Of a stretch of DNA of 64,000 nt, positions 1-7,837 are shown one piece after another; the first letter of the stretch is position 1; each line of letters begins with the position of its first letter. Made by a program: the position numbers and the translations under genes. Source of the stretch: Methylobacterium ajmalii (GTDB lineage Bacteria; Pseudomonadota; Alphaproteobacteria; Rhizobiales; Beijerinckiaceae). The notes under the pieces were generated by a model. The model made no database searches. It had not been told where the DNA came from and saw only the letters and a program-made list of their open reading frames with translations. The DNA is taken from NCBI RefSeq assembly GCF_016613415.1, contig NZ_JACWCT010000044.1, forward strand, positions 1 to 64,000. The letters run 5' to 3'.

Positions 1-47
1 AGGCGGGGCTACTGTGAGCCCCTATCAACCCCGAATGACGAAGAACC
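1..47. mobile_element. Putative end of an insertion sequence interrupting livF
   Basis: The reading frame of livF stops resembling its family at about base 48, and the remaining bases differ from the gene in composition. Read on the minus strand from base 47 outward, the sequence begins GGTTCTTCGTCATTCGGGG, which resembles the terminal repeats of ISL3-type elements as I remember them. It also contains the short inverted repeat GGGGCT-ACTGTG-AGCCCC (bases 5-22). The native codon after Met172 would be TTY (Phe in the family), and the join falls after TT. No transposase is visible because the window ends here. This is inference from loss of homology plus end-like sequence; a contig or strain-specific rearrangement is the alternative. 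Confidence 0.4.
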
Positions 48-565
48 AACATCTCCTCGACGAGGAGCGGCGAGAGCCCGAGCGAGGGCTCGTCGAGGAT
101 GAGGAGGCGGGGTTCCGCCATCAGCCCGCGGCCGATGGCGAGCATCTGCTGCTCGCCGCCCGAGAGCGTACCGGCGGCCTGGGCCGCCCGCTCGCGCAAG
201 CGCGGAAAGGTGGAAAAGACCCGCTCGATGTTTTGCGCGCGCCGCGCCCGGCCGCGGCGGTAGCTGCCGAGCACCAGGTTCTCGCGCACGCTCAGGTTCG
301 GGAAGATCTTGCGGCCTTCCGGGACGTGGATCAGCCCGGCCTCGACGATGGCAGAGACCGAGGCGTTGGTGATGGCCTGGCCGTCGAAGCGGATCGTGCC
401 GGTCCGCGCCGAGACGACCCCGGACAGGACCTTGTTGAGCGTCGTCTTGCCGACGCCGTTGGCGCCGAGAACCGCGACGATCTCGCCCGGCTGCACGCAG
501 AGGTCGAGGCCGCGCAGGACCTCGGTGGCGCCGTAGCCGGCGCGGAGCCCGGAGACCTCAAGCAT
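1..565 (-). CDS. livF: Branched-chain amino acid ABC transporter ATPase LivF, 3' end missing or replaced
   Basis: This is the second ATPase of a Liv/HAAT transporter; it would hydrolyse ATP on the cytoplasmic face of the LivHM channel. Walker A is GANGVGKTT at residues 34-42, followed by the Q-loop region, the signature LSGGEQQML and Walker B LLILDEPSLGLSP. Family-like sequence ends at LLVEEM (Met172). Normal proteins continue with Phe, the switch His of LVEQN and about 60 more residues to roughly 235. Here the frame instead reads LVLRHSGLIG and runs off the window edge. The lost part carries the D-loop/H-loop side of the domain, so the product is probably not functional. The start overlaps the end of livG by 8 bases. 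It could be a pseudogene. Confidence 0.75.
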   Translation of the reverse strand, partial: MLEVSGLRAGYGATEVLRGLDLCVQPGEIVAVLGANGVGKTTLNKVLSGVVSARTGTIRFDGQAITNASVSAIVEAGLIHVPEGRKIFPNLSVRENLVLGSYRRGRARRAQNIERVFSTFPRLRERAAQAAGTLSGGEQQMLAIGRGLMAEPRLLILDEPSLGLSPLLVEEMLVLRHSGLIGAHSSPA

Positions 566-1304
566 CGACGGCCTCTTCGGCTTTCATGCGGGCGGCCGCG
601 CCCTTGCCGAGATAGGCTTCGATCACCTGCGGATCGGCGCAGACCTGCCGCGGCGGCCCCGAGGCGATCATCCGCCCCTGCGCCAGGACGAAGACCTCCT
701 CGCACAGGGTCATCACCGCCTGCATGATGTGCTCGATCATCAGGATGGTAACGCCGCCGTCGCGGATGGAGCGCACCACCGGTAGGATGTCGCGGATCTC
801 GGACGGGTTGAGGCCCGCCAGCACCTCGTCGAGGAGGAGGAGGCGCGGCTCGGTGGCGAGCGCCCGGGCGACCTCCAGGCGCTTGCGCCCGGCGACCGTG
901 AGGTCGGAGGCCGGCTTGTCGAGCTGGTCGCGCAAGCCCACCCGGGTCCCGACCTCCCGGGCCTTGGCGACGGCGTCGGCGCGTTTCGGATGGCGCAGAT
1001 AGGCGCCGACCGCGATGTTCTCGGCCACCGTGAGCCCGGCGAAGGGCTGGACGATCTGGAAGGTGCGGGCGATGCCGCGGCGCGCCCGCAGGTGCGGCGC
1101 CTCGCCGGTGACGTCGGCGCCATCGAACAGCACCCGGCCCTCGCTCGGGGTGAGGAAGCCCGAGATCATCCCGAACAGGGTGGTCTTGCCGGCCCCGTTC
1201 GGGCCGATCAGCCCGGTGATCGAGCCGGCCGGCACCGCGAGCGAGGCGTGATCGACCGCGACGAGGCCCTGGAAGCGCTTGGTGAGGGAATCGACGGCGA
1301 GCAT
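558..1304 (-). CDS. livG: Branched-chain amino acid ABC transporter ATPase LivG
   Basis: ATPase of 248 residues that pairs with LivF on the inside of the membrane. Walker A GPNGAGKTT is at residues 34-42 and Walker B is LLLLDEVLAGLNPSE, the Liv-type variant. The H-loop is in the ILMIEHIM segment near residue 200, and the C-terminal tail is typical of the BCA_ABC_TP_C extension. The signature reads LTVAGRKRLEVARAL instead of the usual LSYGQQRRLE, which is a visible deviation but one tolerated in this subfamily. The gene lies 4 bases after the livM stop and overlaps livF, so the operon is tightly coupled. Substrate specificity (Leu/Ile/Val, amides or other amino acids) cannot be read from the ATPase. 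Confidence 0.93.
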   Translation of the reverse strand: MLAVDSLTKRFQGLVAVDHASLAVPAGSITGLIGPNGAGKTTLFGMISGFLTPSEGRVLFDGADVTGEAPHLRARRGIARTFQIVQPFAGLTVAENIAVGAYLRHPKRADAVAKAREVGTRVGLRDQLDKPASDLTVAGRKRLEVARALATEPRLLLLDEVLAGLNPSEIRDILPVVRSIRDGGVTILMIEHIMQAVMTLCEEVFVLAQGRMIASGPPRQVCADPQVIEAYLGKGAAARMKAEEAVDA

Positions 1305-1308
1305 CGGG

Positions 1309-2292
1309 TCAGGCTCCCACCGGGACGGTGCGCTCGCCGCGGGCCTTGCGCCGGCGGCGGAAGGGACGCAGGCCGAGCAGCCCCTGCGGCGCGAAGGCGA
1401 TGACGGCGATCAGGCAGGCGCCGAACACCACGAGGTCGACCCCCGGGATGCCGCCGGCGAGGTGCTTGGTGATCTCGCCGAGGCCCTGCAGGGCGAGCGC
1501 TCCCACGAGCGGCCCGAAGGCGGTGCCGATGCCGCCGACGATCGGCGCCAAGAGTGCCTCGACGGAGATCCAGGTGCCGTAGGCGACGCCCGCATCGAGG
1601 TAGAGGAAGGACTGGACGTAGAGCCCGCCGGCCGCCCCGGTGATCGCCGCCGAGAGCGCGATCGCGCGCAGCTTGACCGCGAGGGCGTCGACCCCGAGCG
1701 CCCGGGCCGCCTCCTCGTTCTCGCGCACGGCGATGAGGTGGGCGCCGAAGCGCGAGCGTTCGAGCCAGCGCGAGATCAGGAGCGCCACGCCCACGAAGGC
1801 GAGGACGAGGAGGTAGAACAGCTTGCGGTCGGCAAACTGCAGGGTCGCGAGGCCCGGCCGCAGGGGCAGGAGCAGGCCGGCCGCCCCACCGGTGAAGTCG
1901 GCGGCGTTGGCCAGGATGCGGAAGACCTCCGCGAAGGCCAGGGTGACGAGCGCGAAGTAGGAGCCGCGAAGCCCAGCCCGGAAGCTCAAGTAGCCGATGG
2001 CGAGGCCGACGAGCGCGCCGAACCCGATTCCCGCCCCGAGCGCCCCCCAGGCGTTCCAGCCGAGCTTCATCTGCAGGATCGCGGTGGCGTAGGCGCCGGT
2101 GCCGAAGAAGGCGGCGTGGCCGAAGGAATACTGGCCGCCGAAGCCGCCGAGCACGTTCCAGCCGAGGCCCGCGAGCGCGATGATCAGCGTCGTGACCAGG
2201 AAGTTGAGGACGCTGCCCGACAGCCCGAGGAAGGGCAGGGCGGCGAGCAGGGCCAGGGCGACGATCGCGGGCAGGAGGTCGCGGGCGCTCAT
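1309..2292 (-). CDS. livM: Branched-chain amino acid ABC transporter permease LivM
   Basis: Inner-membrane permease of 327 residues. It has about nine hydrophobic segments and the family block GGFGGQYSFGHAAFFGTGAYATAIL near residues 45-70. The EAA-like loop ENEEAARALGVDALAVKLRAIALSAAITGAAGGLYVQ is present, as is the closing segment PIVGGIGTAFGPLVGA. It forms the channel with LivH. The start at 2292 was chosen because its ATG overlaps the livH stop as ATGA, and a longer upstream extension of the frame is not family-like. The short basic C-terminal tail (RRRRKARGER) is cytosolic. Confidence 0.93.
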   Translation of the reverse strand: MSARDLLPAIVALALLAALPFLGLSGSVLNFLVTTLIIALAGLGWNVLGGFGGQYSFGHAAFFGTGAYATAILQMKLGWNAWGALGAGIGFGALVGLAIGYLSFRAGLRGSYFALVTLAFAEVFRILANAADFTGGAAGLLLPLRPGLATLQFADRKLFYLLVLAFVGVALLISRWLERSRFGAHLIAVRENEEAARALGVDALAVKLRAIALSAAITGAAGGLYVQSFLYLDAGVAYGTWISVEALLAPIVGGIGTAFGPLVGALALQGLGEITKHLAGGIPGVDLVVFGACLIAVIAFAPQGLLGLRPFRRRRKARGERTVPVGA

Positions 2293-3161
2293 GCGCGGGC
2301 TCCGAACAGGCCGGTCGGGCGCACCAGCAGCACCAGGATGAAGATCAGGAAGATGCCGATCTGGCCGAGGCTGTCGCCGAGCAGCAGCCCGGAAAAGCTC
2401 TCGACGACGCCGATGATCAGGCCGCCGACGAGAGCGCCGGCGATCGACCCCATGCCGCCGAGCACCACGATGGTGAAGGCGACGAGCACGAAGGCGGCGC
2501 CCGAGCGCGGGTTGACGTAGTAGGTCGGCATCAACAGGCAGGCGGCGACGGCGAGGCAGGCGCAGCCGATGCCGAAGGTGACGGCGTAGACGTGATCGAC
2601 CTCGATGCCGACGAGGCGCGCGCCGAGCTTCTCTCGCGCCACCGCCCGGATCGCCCGGCCGGTGTCGGTGCGGTTCAGGACAAGCCAGAGCAGGCCGGTG
2701 ACGGCGAGCGAGGCGGCGAAGCCGATCACCCGCGGCGTCGAGAGGAGGAGCGGCCCGAGCTCGATCACCTGGAGCGCGGCATCGGAATCGAGCGCGCGGG
2801 TGTCGGAGCGGAAGAGCGCGAGGAGCCCGTTCTCCAGCACGATCGACAGGCCGAGCGTGACGAGCAGCACGTTGTTGTCGTTGCCGTGGCTCGCCGGGCC
2901 GATGACGAAGCGCTGGAGGCCGTAGCCGAGGCCGAACATCAAGGGCACGATCCCGACCATCGCCCAATAGGGATCGACGTGGACCAGAGCGAAGGCGCCC
3001 CAGACCGCGAACATCGCGACGGTGAGCAGCGCCCCGTGCGCGAAGTTGATGATGTGCAGCACCCCGTAGACCAGGGTCAGCCCGAGGGCGATGAGGGCGT
3101 AGACCGCCCCCGTCATCAGGCCGTTGAGGGCCGCCTCGATCAGGATCTGGGGCGCGTACAT
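2289..3161 (-). CDS. livH: Branched-chain amino acid ABC transporter permease LivH
   Basis: Permease of 290 residues, the partner of LivM. The N-terminal block GAVYALIALGLTLVYGVLHIINFAHG is diagnostic for LivH, and the C-terminal block VVLGGMGSIAGALVGGLIIGVVES is also typical. The ATG at 3161 lies two bases after the stop of the substrate-binding protein gene. The reading frame is open far upstream of this ATG, but that sequence is the antisense-like shadow of the neighbouring gene. Its end overlaps livM by four bases (ATGA), so translation of the two permeases is probably coupled. Confidence 0.93.
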   Translation of the reverse strand: MYAPQILIEAALNGLMTGAVYALIALGLTLVYGVLHIINFAHGALLTVAMFAVWGAFALVHVDPYWAMVGIVPLMFGLGYGLQRFVIGPASHGNDNNVLLVTLGLSIVLENGLLALFRSDTRALDSDAALQVIELGPLLLSTPRVIGFAASLAVTGLLWLVLNRTDTGRAIRAVAREKLGARLVGIEVDHVYAVTFGIGCACLAVAACLLMPTYYVNPRSGAAFVLVAFTIVVLGGMGSIAGALVGGLIIGVVESFSGLLLGDSLGQIGIFLIFILVLLVRPTGLFGARA

Positions 3162-3163
3162 CG

Positions 3164-4381
3164 TCACGCCTTGAGCGGGAAGTTGGCCTTGGTCTCCGCG
3201 AAGGCCTCCGGGGCGATCACCTTGACGTCGCCGCCCTGGACCTGGGTGTTGAGCGGGAGCGCGCTGGTGTTCTGGCCGGTGTCGAACTTCGACTGGCCGT
3301 AGGGCATCACGCCGCTCGAGAAGCTCTGGGTCGAGAGCGCCTCGATGATCTTGAGGCGGTCGGGCGCGCCGGCCTTCTCGATCGCCTCGGCCATCAGGCG
3401 CACCGCCGAGTAGTTCATCGGCACGTTGTAGGCGAAGGCCCGGCCCGCGGCTTCCGTGCGCTTGCGCAATTCGGCCGTCAGCGGGTTCTTCGGATCGGGC
3501 CAGTGGTTGCAATCCATCACGCCCTCGGCCGCCTGCGGGAACTCCTTGACGAAGCGTAGCGAGGAGGCGCCGCCGCCGAGGATCGCGTAGATGCCCTTCG
3601 GGCGGACCCGCTGCTGGAGCATCGTGCGGGCGAGCAGCACGAACTCGCCGTAGTAGTTCGAGGGAATCACCAGATCGGGCTGGAGCGAGCGGATGCGCAG
3701 CACGACGTTCGCCATGTCGCGGGCCGGGCTCGGATGCGAGACGGTCTCGAGGATCTCGAATCCGAGCTTCGGCAGCTCGGCCTGGAGGAGCTTGGCGAGG
3801 CCGGAGCCGAACAGCCCGTCCTCGTGCACGATGACGACGGTGCGGGCCGGCTTGCCGGCGGCGTCGTTGAGGGCGACGAGGCGTTCCAGCGCGCTCTTCG
3901 TCACCATGCCGAAGCTCGGCGAGAACCGGAACGTGTTCTTGAGGCCGCGCTTCGTCAGCTGGTCGGCGACGCCGACATCGATCAGGTAGGGCAGGTCGTA
4001 GCGCGAGGCCGCCTGGCTCGCGGTGGCGCAGAGGCCGCTGCCGAAGCCGCCGACGATCGCCGCCACGCCCTCGCCGTTCAGGCGCTCGGTCTCCTGCGCC
4101 GCCGTCTCGGGGTTCGAGCGGCTGTCGGCGAAGACGATCTCCAGCTTGGCGCCGCCGAGGGCCTTGAGGCCGCCGGCCGCGTTGATGTCCTGGACCGCCA
4201 GCTCGGCGCCGAGCTTGCCCAGGTCGCCGTCATTGGCGAGCGCGCCCGTCACCGGCTGGATGATGCCGAGCTTCACGGACGCCCCTTGCGCCCGAAGGAT
4301 CGCGGGCATCGCCACCAGCGAGGTCGCGGCGAGGCCGGTGCGCAGGACGGCGCGGCGGGAGGGGGCGAGGATCGAGGTCAC
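3164..4381 (-). CDS. Periplasmic substrate-binding protein of the Liv-type ABC transporter
   Basis: Type I periplasmic binding protein of 405 residues (Peripla_BP_6, LivK-like). The N-terminus has SRRAVLR followed by a hydrophobic stretch and AQG. This looks like a twin-arginine signal peptide with cleavage near residue 31, unlike the Sec signals usual for LivK. The mature part opens with VKLGIIQPVTGALANDG and contains GVAAIVGGFGSGLCATASQAA, both typical of the fold. The start is GTG at 4381, overlapping the gntR stop (GTGA). The ligand is unknown: ABC receptors of this family bind branched-chain amino acids, amides, urea or aromatic acids. Its place in the operon makes it the receptor for LivHMGF. 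Confidence 0.88.
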   Translation of the reverse strand: MTSILAPSRRAVLRTGLAATSLVAMPAILRAQGASVKLGIIQPVTGALANDGDLGKLGAELAVQDINAAGGLKALGGAKLEIVFADSRSNPETAAQETERLNGEGVAAIVGGFGSGLCATASQAASRYDLPYLIDVGVADQLTKRGLKNTFRFSPSFGMVTKSALERLVALNDAAGKPARTVVIVHEDGLFGSGLAKLLQAELPKLGFEILETVSHPSPARDMANVVLRIRSLQPDLVIPSNYYGEFVLLARTMLQQRVRPKGIYAILGGGASSLRFVKEFPQAAEGVMDCNHWPDPKNPLTAELRKRTEAAGRAFAYNVPMNYSAVRLMAEAIEKAGAPDRLKIIEALSTQSFSSGVMPYGQSKFDTGQNTSALPLNTQVQGGDVKVIAPEAFAETKANFPLKA

Positions 4382-5196
4382 GGGGCGGGCCTCCTGTGGG
4401 CGGGACGGCGGGTGGATTCGGATTTGACCGGGCGCGGCACCGCGGGCGTCCAGCGCCGCTCGCCGGCATCGCCGGTGCGCACGAGGTCCATCTGGAAGGC
4501 GTAGCGGTCGGGCCGGTAGAGCGCGTGCAGGTGCTCGACGCCGCGGCCGGAGGGGTCGAACACCACGCGGGTCAGCTCGATCAGCGCCGAGCCGACCTCG
4601 AGGTCGAGGGCGCCCGCCACCTCGGGGCCGGCGAGCGTCGCGCCGATCGCCTGGGTCGCCCGGTCGGCGACGACGCCGGAGCGCTCCATCAGCGAGAGGA
4701 GCGGCGTCGCCGCGAGATCGGCCTCCGAGTAGGACAGGCCGACCCGCTCGGGGACGTGGGTGGTGAGGTAGGAGAAGGGCTGGCCGTCGATCAGGCGTAC
4801 CCGCACCGAGCGCTGCACCCGCTCGCCGGGCTCCAGCAGCAGCGCCTCGGCGATGGCGGCGGGCGCCGCGACGTATTCGAACGACAGGAGCCGCACGCCG
4901 GTGGCCCGCCCCATGGCGATCAGCCCCGAGAGCAGGTTCGGCAGGTCGGCCACCACCGGCCGGGGGCCGGCCGGCGCCTGCACGAAGGTGCCAGAGCCCG
5001 GACGCCGGCGCACCAGCCCCTCGCTGGCCAGGAGGTCGAGGGCGCGCCGCACGGTGACCCGCGCCAGGCCGTGCTCGGCGGCGAGCACCGGCTCGCCCGG
5101 CAGCCGGGCACCGCTCGCCAGCCGGCCGCTGATGATCTGGTCGCGCAGCAGCAGGTAGAGCCGGCGCGCCTTGTGGGGTTCGATCGCGGAGGTCAC
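4378..5196 (-). CDS. GntR/HutC-family transcriptional regulator (UTRA domain)
   Basis: DNA-binding regulator of 272 residues from the chosen start. The winged helix spans about residues 8-75 (LYLLLRDQIISGRLASGARLPGE, then VTVRRALDLLASEGLVRRRPGSGTF). It is followed by a UTRA ligand domain (VQRSVRVRLIDGQPFSYLTTHVPE) to about residue 245. GTG at 5196 is preferred: it has AGGGA seven bases upstream and leaves a 75-base leader after the likely promoter. GTG 5262 would lie only 9 bases from the predicted start of transcription; ATG 5250 is possible. It is first in an operon with the liv genes, and two palindromes cover its promoter, so autoregulation by a transported ligand is likely. Confidence 0.85.
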   Translation of the reverse strand: MTSAIEPHKARRLYLLLRDQIISGRLASGARLPGEPVLAAEHGLARVTVRRALDLLASEGLVRRRPGSGTFVQAPAGPRPVVADLPNLLSGLIAMGRATGVRLLSFEYVAAPAAIAEALLLEPGERVQRSVRVRLIDGQPFSYLTTHVPERVGLSYSEADLAATPLLSLMERSGVVADRATQAIGATLAGPEVAGALDLEVGSALIELTRVVFDPSGRGVEHLHALYRPDRYAFQMDLVRTGDAGERRWTPAVPRPVKSESTRRPAHRRPAP

Positions 5197-5270
5197 GGGG
5201 CCATCCCTGGCTCGTGGCTTGCACGCCAGCTGCGGGAAGTGGATCGCCATCGGATCCGTCACGCCCTGAC

Positions 5271-5314
5271 CTGTCCGATTATGCAGACAGGTTGCTGTCC
5301 GTCAATTGGGACAG
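5271..5314 (-). promoter_or_regulatory. Promoter with two tandem palindromic operators for the gntR-liv operon
   Basis: On the minus strand the sequence holds TTGACG (plus 5300-5305), a 16-base spacer and CATAAT (plus 5278-5283), close to a sigma-70 promoter. Two 20-bp palindromes overlap it: CTGTCTGCATAATCGGACAG (5271-5290) and CTGTCCCAATTGACGGACAG (5295-5314). Both fit CTGTCY-N8-GGACAG and their centres are 24 bases apart, about two helical turns. One covers the -10 box and one the -35 box, so binding would block RNA polymerase. The adjacent GntR protein is the obvious candidate ligand-responsive repressor; that link is inference. Confidence 0.7.
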
Positions 5315-5498
5315 CACAACTCCGGTTGCACAACTTCGCGCCGCACCTGCACCGGGTCCGGGCCGTCCCCGCGGGATCACCCGTGCCGGTCCCGCGCCTC
5401 ACCGTGAACCGGATCGAGGCGCGACGCCGCGGCGTCTCGCCTCGCGCGGGCCGCGCTTGTAGACCGGTGCCGCCGTAACGCCATCCGCGATCCTGCCC

Positions 5499-6545
5499 GT
5501 GCCGCCACACGCCACCGACCCCGCCGCGCTGAGCGCGCAGCTCGAGGAGAGCGCCCACCTGCTCGAGCTCGCCGTCGAGGCCGCGGATCTCGGCCTGTGG
5601 TGGTTGAGCCTGGAGGCCGACACGCTCAAGGGCTCGCCGCGCTGCCGGCGCATCATCGGCTTCCCGAGCGAGGCGCCGCTGAGCTACCGGCAGTGGCTCG
5701 CCATGCTGCACCCGGACGACCGCGACGAGAACCACCGCCTGGTCCAGGCGGCGTTCGATCCGGCCGGCGACGGGGGCTACCGCACGGCCTATCGGCTGCT
5801 GCGGCCGGACGGGCAAGTGGTCTGGATCGCCGCCATGGGCCAGGTCGAGTTCGCCGGGGAAGGGGCGGCGCGACGCGGCCTCCAGCTCGTCGGCACCTTC
5901 CGCGACATCACCGCCGCCCGGCAGGACGAGGAGGCGCGCGCCCTCCTCACGCGCGAGTTGAGTCACCGCATCAAGAACATCTTCGCGGTCGTCACCAGCA
6001 TGGTGTCGCTGAGCGCCCGGGACTACCCGGAGGCCAAACCCTACGCGCGGGAGCTGCGCGAGCGGATCGACGCCCTGTCGCGCGCCCACGACTACGTGCG
6101 GCCCCACGTCACCGAGGACGGCGCGAGCGGCGGGGCGACGACGACCGTCCAGGGCTTGCTCGACGAGCTCCTGGCCCCCTACCGGGCGACGGGGCCCGAC
6201 CGCATCCGGATCCGCTGCACCGAGGCCGCGATCGGCGAGCGGTCGGCGACGGCGCTCGCGCTGATCGTCCACGAGCAGGCGACCAACGCCGTGAAGTACG
6301 GCGCGCTCGCCGTGCCCGAGGGGATGGTGCGGATCGACGGCACGCGCGACGGCGACACCTACCGCCTGCGCTGGCGGGAGGAGGGCGGTCCTCCGATCGA
6401 GCGGGCGCCGGACCGGCAGGGCTTCGGCACGGTGCTGGCGGCCCGCAGCGCCCGCGACCAGCTCGGCGGCGCCATCGCGTACGACTGGGCGGCGACAGGC
6501 CTCGTCATCGCGATCGACCTGCCGGTCGAGACCCTGGAGAGTTAG
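5499..6545 (+). CDS. PAS-domain HWE-family sensor histidine kinase
   Basis: Soluble kinase of 348 residues. A short N-terminal helix is followed by a PAS_3-type domain (about residues 20-145, with the PAC motif LVGTFRDITAARQDEE). Next comes the HWE_HK domain: phospho-acceptor LSHRIKN with His near residue 156, N-box HEQATNAVKYGAL near 257, and the W-x-E signature LRWREEG near 290. HWE kinases often phosphorylate single-domain regulators or feed the PhyR-EcfG general stress pathway of alphaproteobacteria. No response regulator lies next to it, so it is an orphan here. It has no membrane segment. The start is GTG; ATG codons downstream would cut into the PAS domain. The stop TAG lies at the border of an interspersed repeat. 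Confidence 0.85.
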   Translation: MPPHATDPAALSAQLEESAHLLELAVEAADLGLWWLSLEADTLKGSPRCRRIIGFPSEAPLSYRQWLAMLHPDDRDENHRLVQAAFDPAGDGGYRTAYRLLRPDGQVVWIAAMGQVEFAGEGAARRGLQLVGTFRDITAARQDEEARALLTRELSHRIKNIFAVVTSMVSLSARDYPEAKPYARELRERIDALSRAHDYVRPHVTEDGASGGATTTVQGLLDELLAPYRATGPDRIRIRCTEAAIGERSATALALIVHEQATNAVKYGALAVPEGMVRIDGTRDGDTYRLRWREEGGPPIERAPDRQGFGTVLAARSARDQLGGAIAYDWAATGLVIAIDLPVETLES

Positions 6546-6642
6546 AGCGCTTCACGATCGCGTTGCAATCGCGACGCTCTCTAAGTCATTGTTTTGTTGC
6601 ATTTTTTCGACGAACCGGATGCCGGTTCGGCGAAGAAAATGC
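6544..6642 (+). repeat. 99-bp interspersed repeat, copy 1
   Basis: The element starts at the stop codon of the HWE kinase gene and contains two hairpins. The first is built on GAGCG...CGCTCTC around CGATCGCG-TTGCAATCGCG. The second is TTCG-CGAACCGG / CCGGTTCGGCGAA flanked by T and A runs. A 99-bp diverged copy in the opposite orientation lies at 42597-42695. It may end transcription of the kinase gene. Such GC-rich palindromic repeats are common between genes in Methylobacterium. Confidence 0.75.
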
Positions 6643-6739
6643 GGCAAAATCGAAATCCGGGAGCGGATCCCGATCGCGGGGTGACCGCACGGTACCGTGG
6701 CTCGCAGCCCGGTCGATGCGAACGGACGACCTTGTGTCA

Positions 6740-6913
6740 CCCGGGACCTCATCCCGAGGCATCGGCCCATCCGAGATGGGTCGACTGCGAAGCAGACATC
6801 CAGTGGGCGCGGCGATCCCTGGGACCCTCCTTCGAGACCCCCGACCGGTCGCGATCGAAGATCGCCGGCGATCTCCGATCGCCTTCACCTCGCAACGATC
6901 TGACGGGTGGGAC
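6740..6913. repeat. Degenerate copy of the CCTCATCC/CTTCGAGG hairpin repeat
   Basis: This stretch shares blocks with the element at 34106-34275: GACCTCATCCCGAGGCATCGG near 6745, CCCTCCTTCGAGACC near 6825 and GCGATCGAAGATCG near 6851. The blocks are diverged and partly reordered, so this looks like an old, decayed copy. No gene is supported in it. Confidence 0.5.
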
Positions 6914-7402
6914 AGGCAAGCACTGCCGGGGTCACGCCAACGGCGCGTCGCGGGTCGACCCGACGCCGGACCGCGGTCGCAGGGTCATCGGGCAAGACAA
7001 GAGTGTGCGGGAGTATGGCCCGGCGACGGCGCCTCCTCCACACTCGAGCCGTTATTCCATGTTAAACCGCAATCATGCCGCTTGAGCATGTCGGAACACG
7101 ACGTGGAAGAACCTTTATTTCAGTTTCGGCGGGACGATGATTGCTCTGTGAAATGCCTCACAACGTTTATTTGGCTTATTCGACAATTTAATCGGCGGTG
7201 ATCGCGCCCGGGACGCCGCGTCCGATTGCGGACGGACCGGCGGTTTACCGGCGGATCGTGGCCGGATGCGTACTACGAGCCTGCGAAAGCAGCGCAAATC
7301 CGTCTCGCACCGGATAAGTTCGGATCTTTACTGACGACATTAACTTATGTGAAACCTCCGTGCCGTCAAATCAATTCCAGGTTGATCAACCCGGAGTTGC
7401 TC
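6914..7402. other. Intergenic region with an AT-rich leader upstream of tadE
   Basis: I see no gene here. From about 7045 to 7390 the sequence is much richer in A and T than the surroundings, for example around 7110-7200 and 7310-7390, as expected for a promoter region of the tad pair. An inverted repeat CATGC-N7-GCATG lies near 7074-7090. No convincing -35/-10 pair can be fixed by eye. Confidence 0.4.
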
Positions 7403-7837
7403 ATGCCGGCATCACGTAGGCTCGTGGCCGCGTTCGCGCGGCAGCAATCGGGCTCGGCGGCGGTCGAATTCGCGATCGTGGCGCCCGCCCTCCTCGCCAT
7501 GCTGTTGGGAATCATCGCGTTCGGGAGCTATCTCGGCGTCGCCCACTCCCTGCAGACCGCGGCCAGCGAATCCGCGCGGGCAGCCGTGGCGGGGCTCGAT
7601 CCGGCCGAGCGGATCGCCCTCGCGACCTCGGCGGCACAACGTAGTGTTGTCGTCGGCTCGGTCCTGCGGGCCGACGCGGTCACCATCGAGGCGAAGCCCG
7701 ACGACGGCGATCCCAACCTCTTCACCGTCACCCTGCGCTACGACCTGAAGACGACGCTTCTCAACGTCTTCCCCCGCTCGGTGCCGCTGCCCCAGACCCT
7801 CTCGCGCTCCGCGAGCATCCGCCGGGGCGGCCTGTGA
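7403..7837 (+). CDS. TadE-like pilus assembly protein
   Basis: Small membrane protein of 144 residues. After a short basic N-terminus comes the TadE signature GSAAVEFAIVAPALLAMLLGIIAFG (residues 17-41), which is also the single membrane segment and the prepilin-like processing region. The rest is a periplasmic domain. In Tad/Flp systems TadE is a pseudopilin processed by a prepilin peptidase. ATG 7403 was chosen because GGAG lies seven bases upstream (7393-7396); the open frame before it is not conserved-looking. The gene overlaps the next one (GTGA). No other tad or cpa genes are in the window. Confidence 0.85.
   Translation: MPASRRLVAAFARQQSGSAAVEFAIVAPALLAMLLGIIAFGSYLGVAHSLQTAASESARAAVAGLDPAERIALATSAAQRSVVVGSVLRADAVTIEAKPDDGDPNLFTVTLRYDLKTTLLNVFPRSVPLPQTLSRSASIRRGGL

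Noticed and set aside
5197-5262. Upstream GTG or ATG starts for the GntR gene
   Set aside because: GTG 5262 is only 9 bases from the predicted transcription start, and the added residues are not family-like. GTG 5196 has a good AGGGA ribosome site; ATG 5250 remains possible.
6594-7085. 163-residue frame in the repeat-rich region
   Set aside because: It runs through two interspersed repeats and has no domain, signal peptide or normal codon-position composition.
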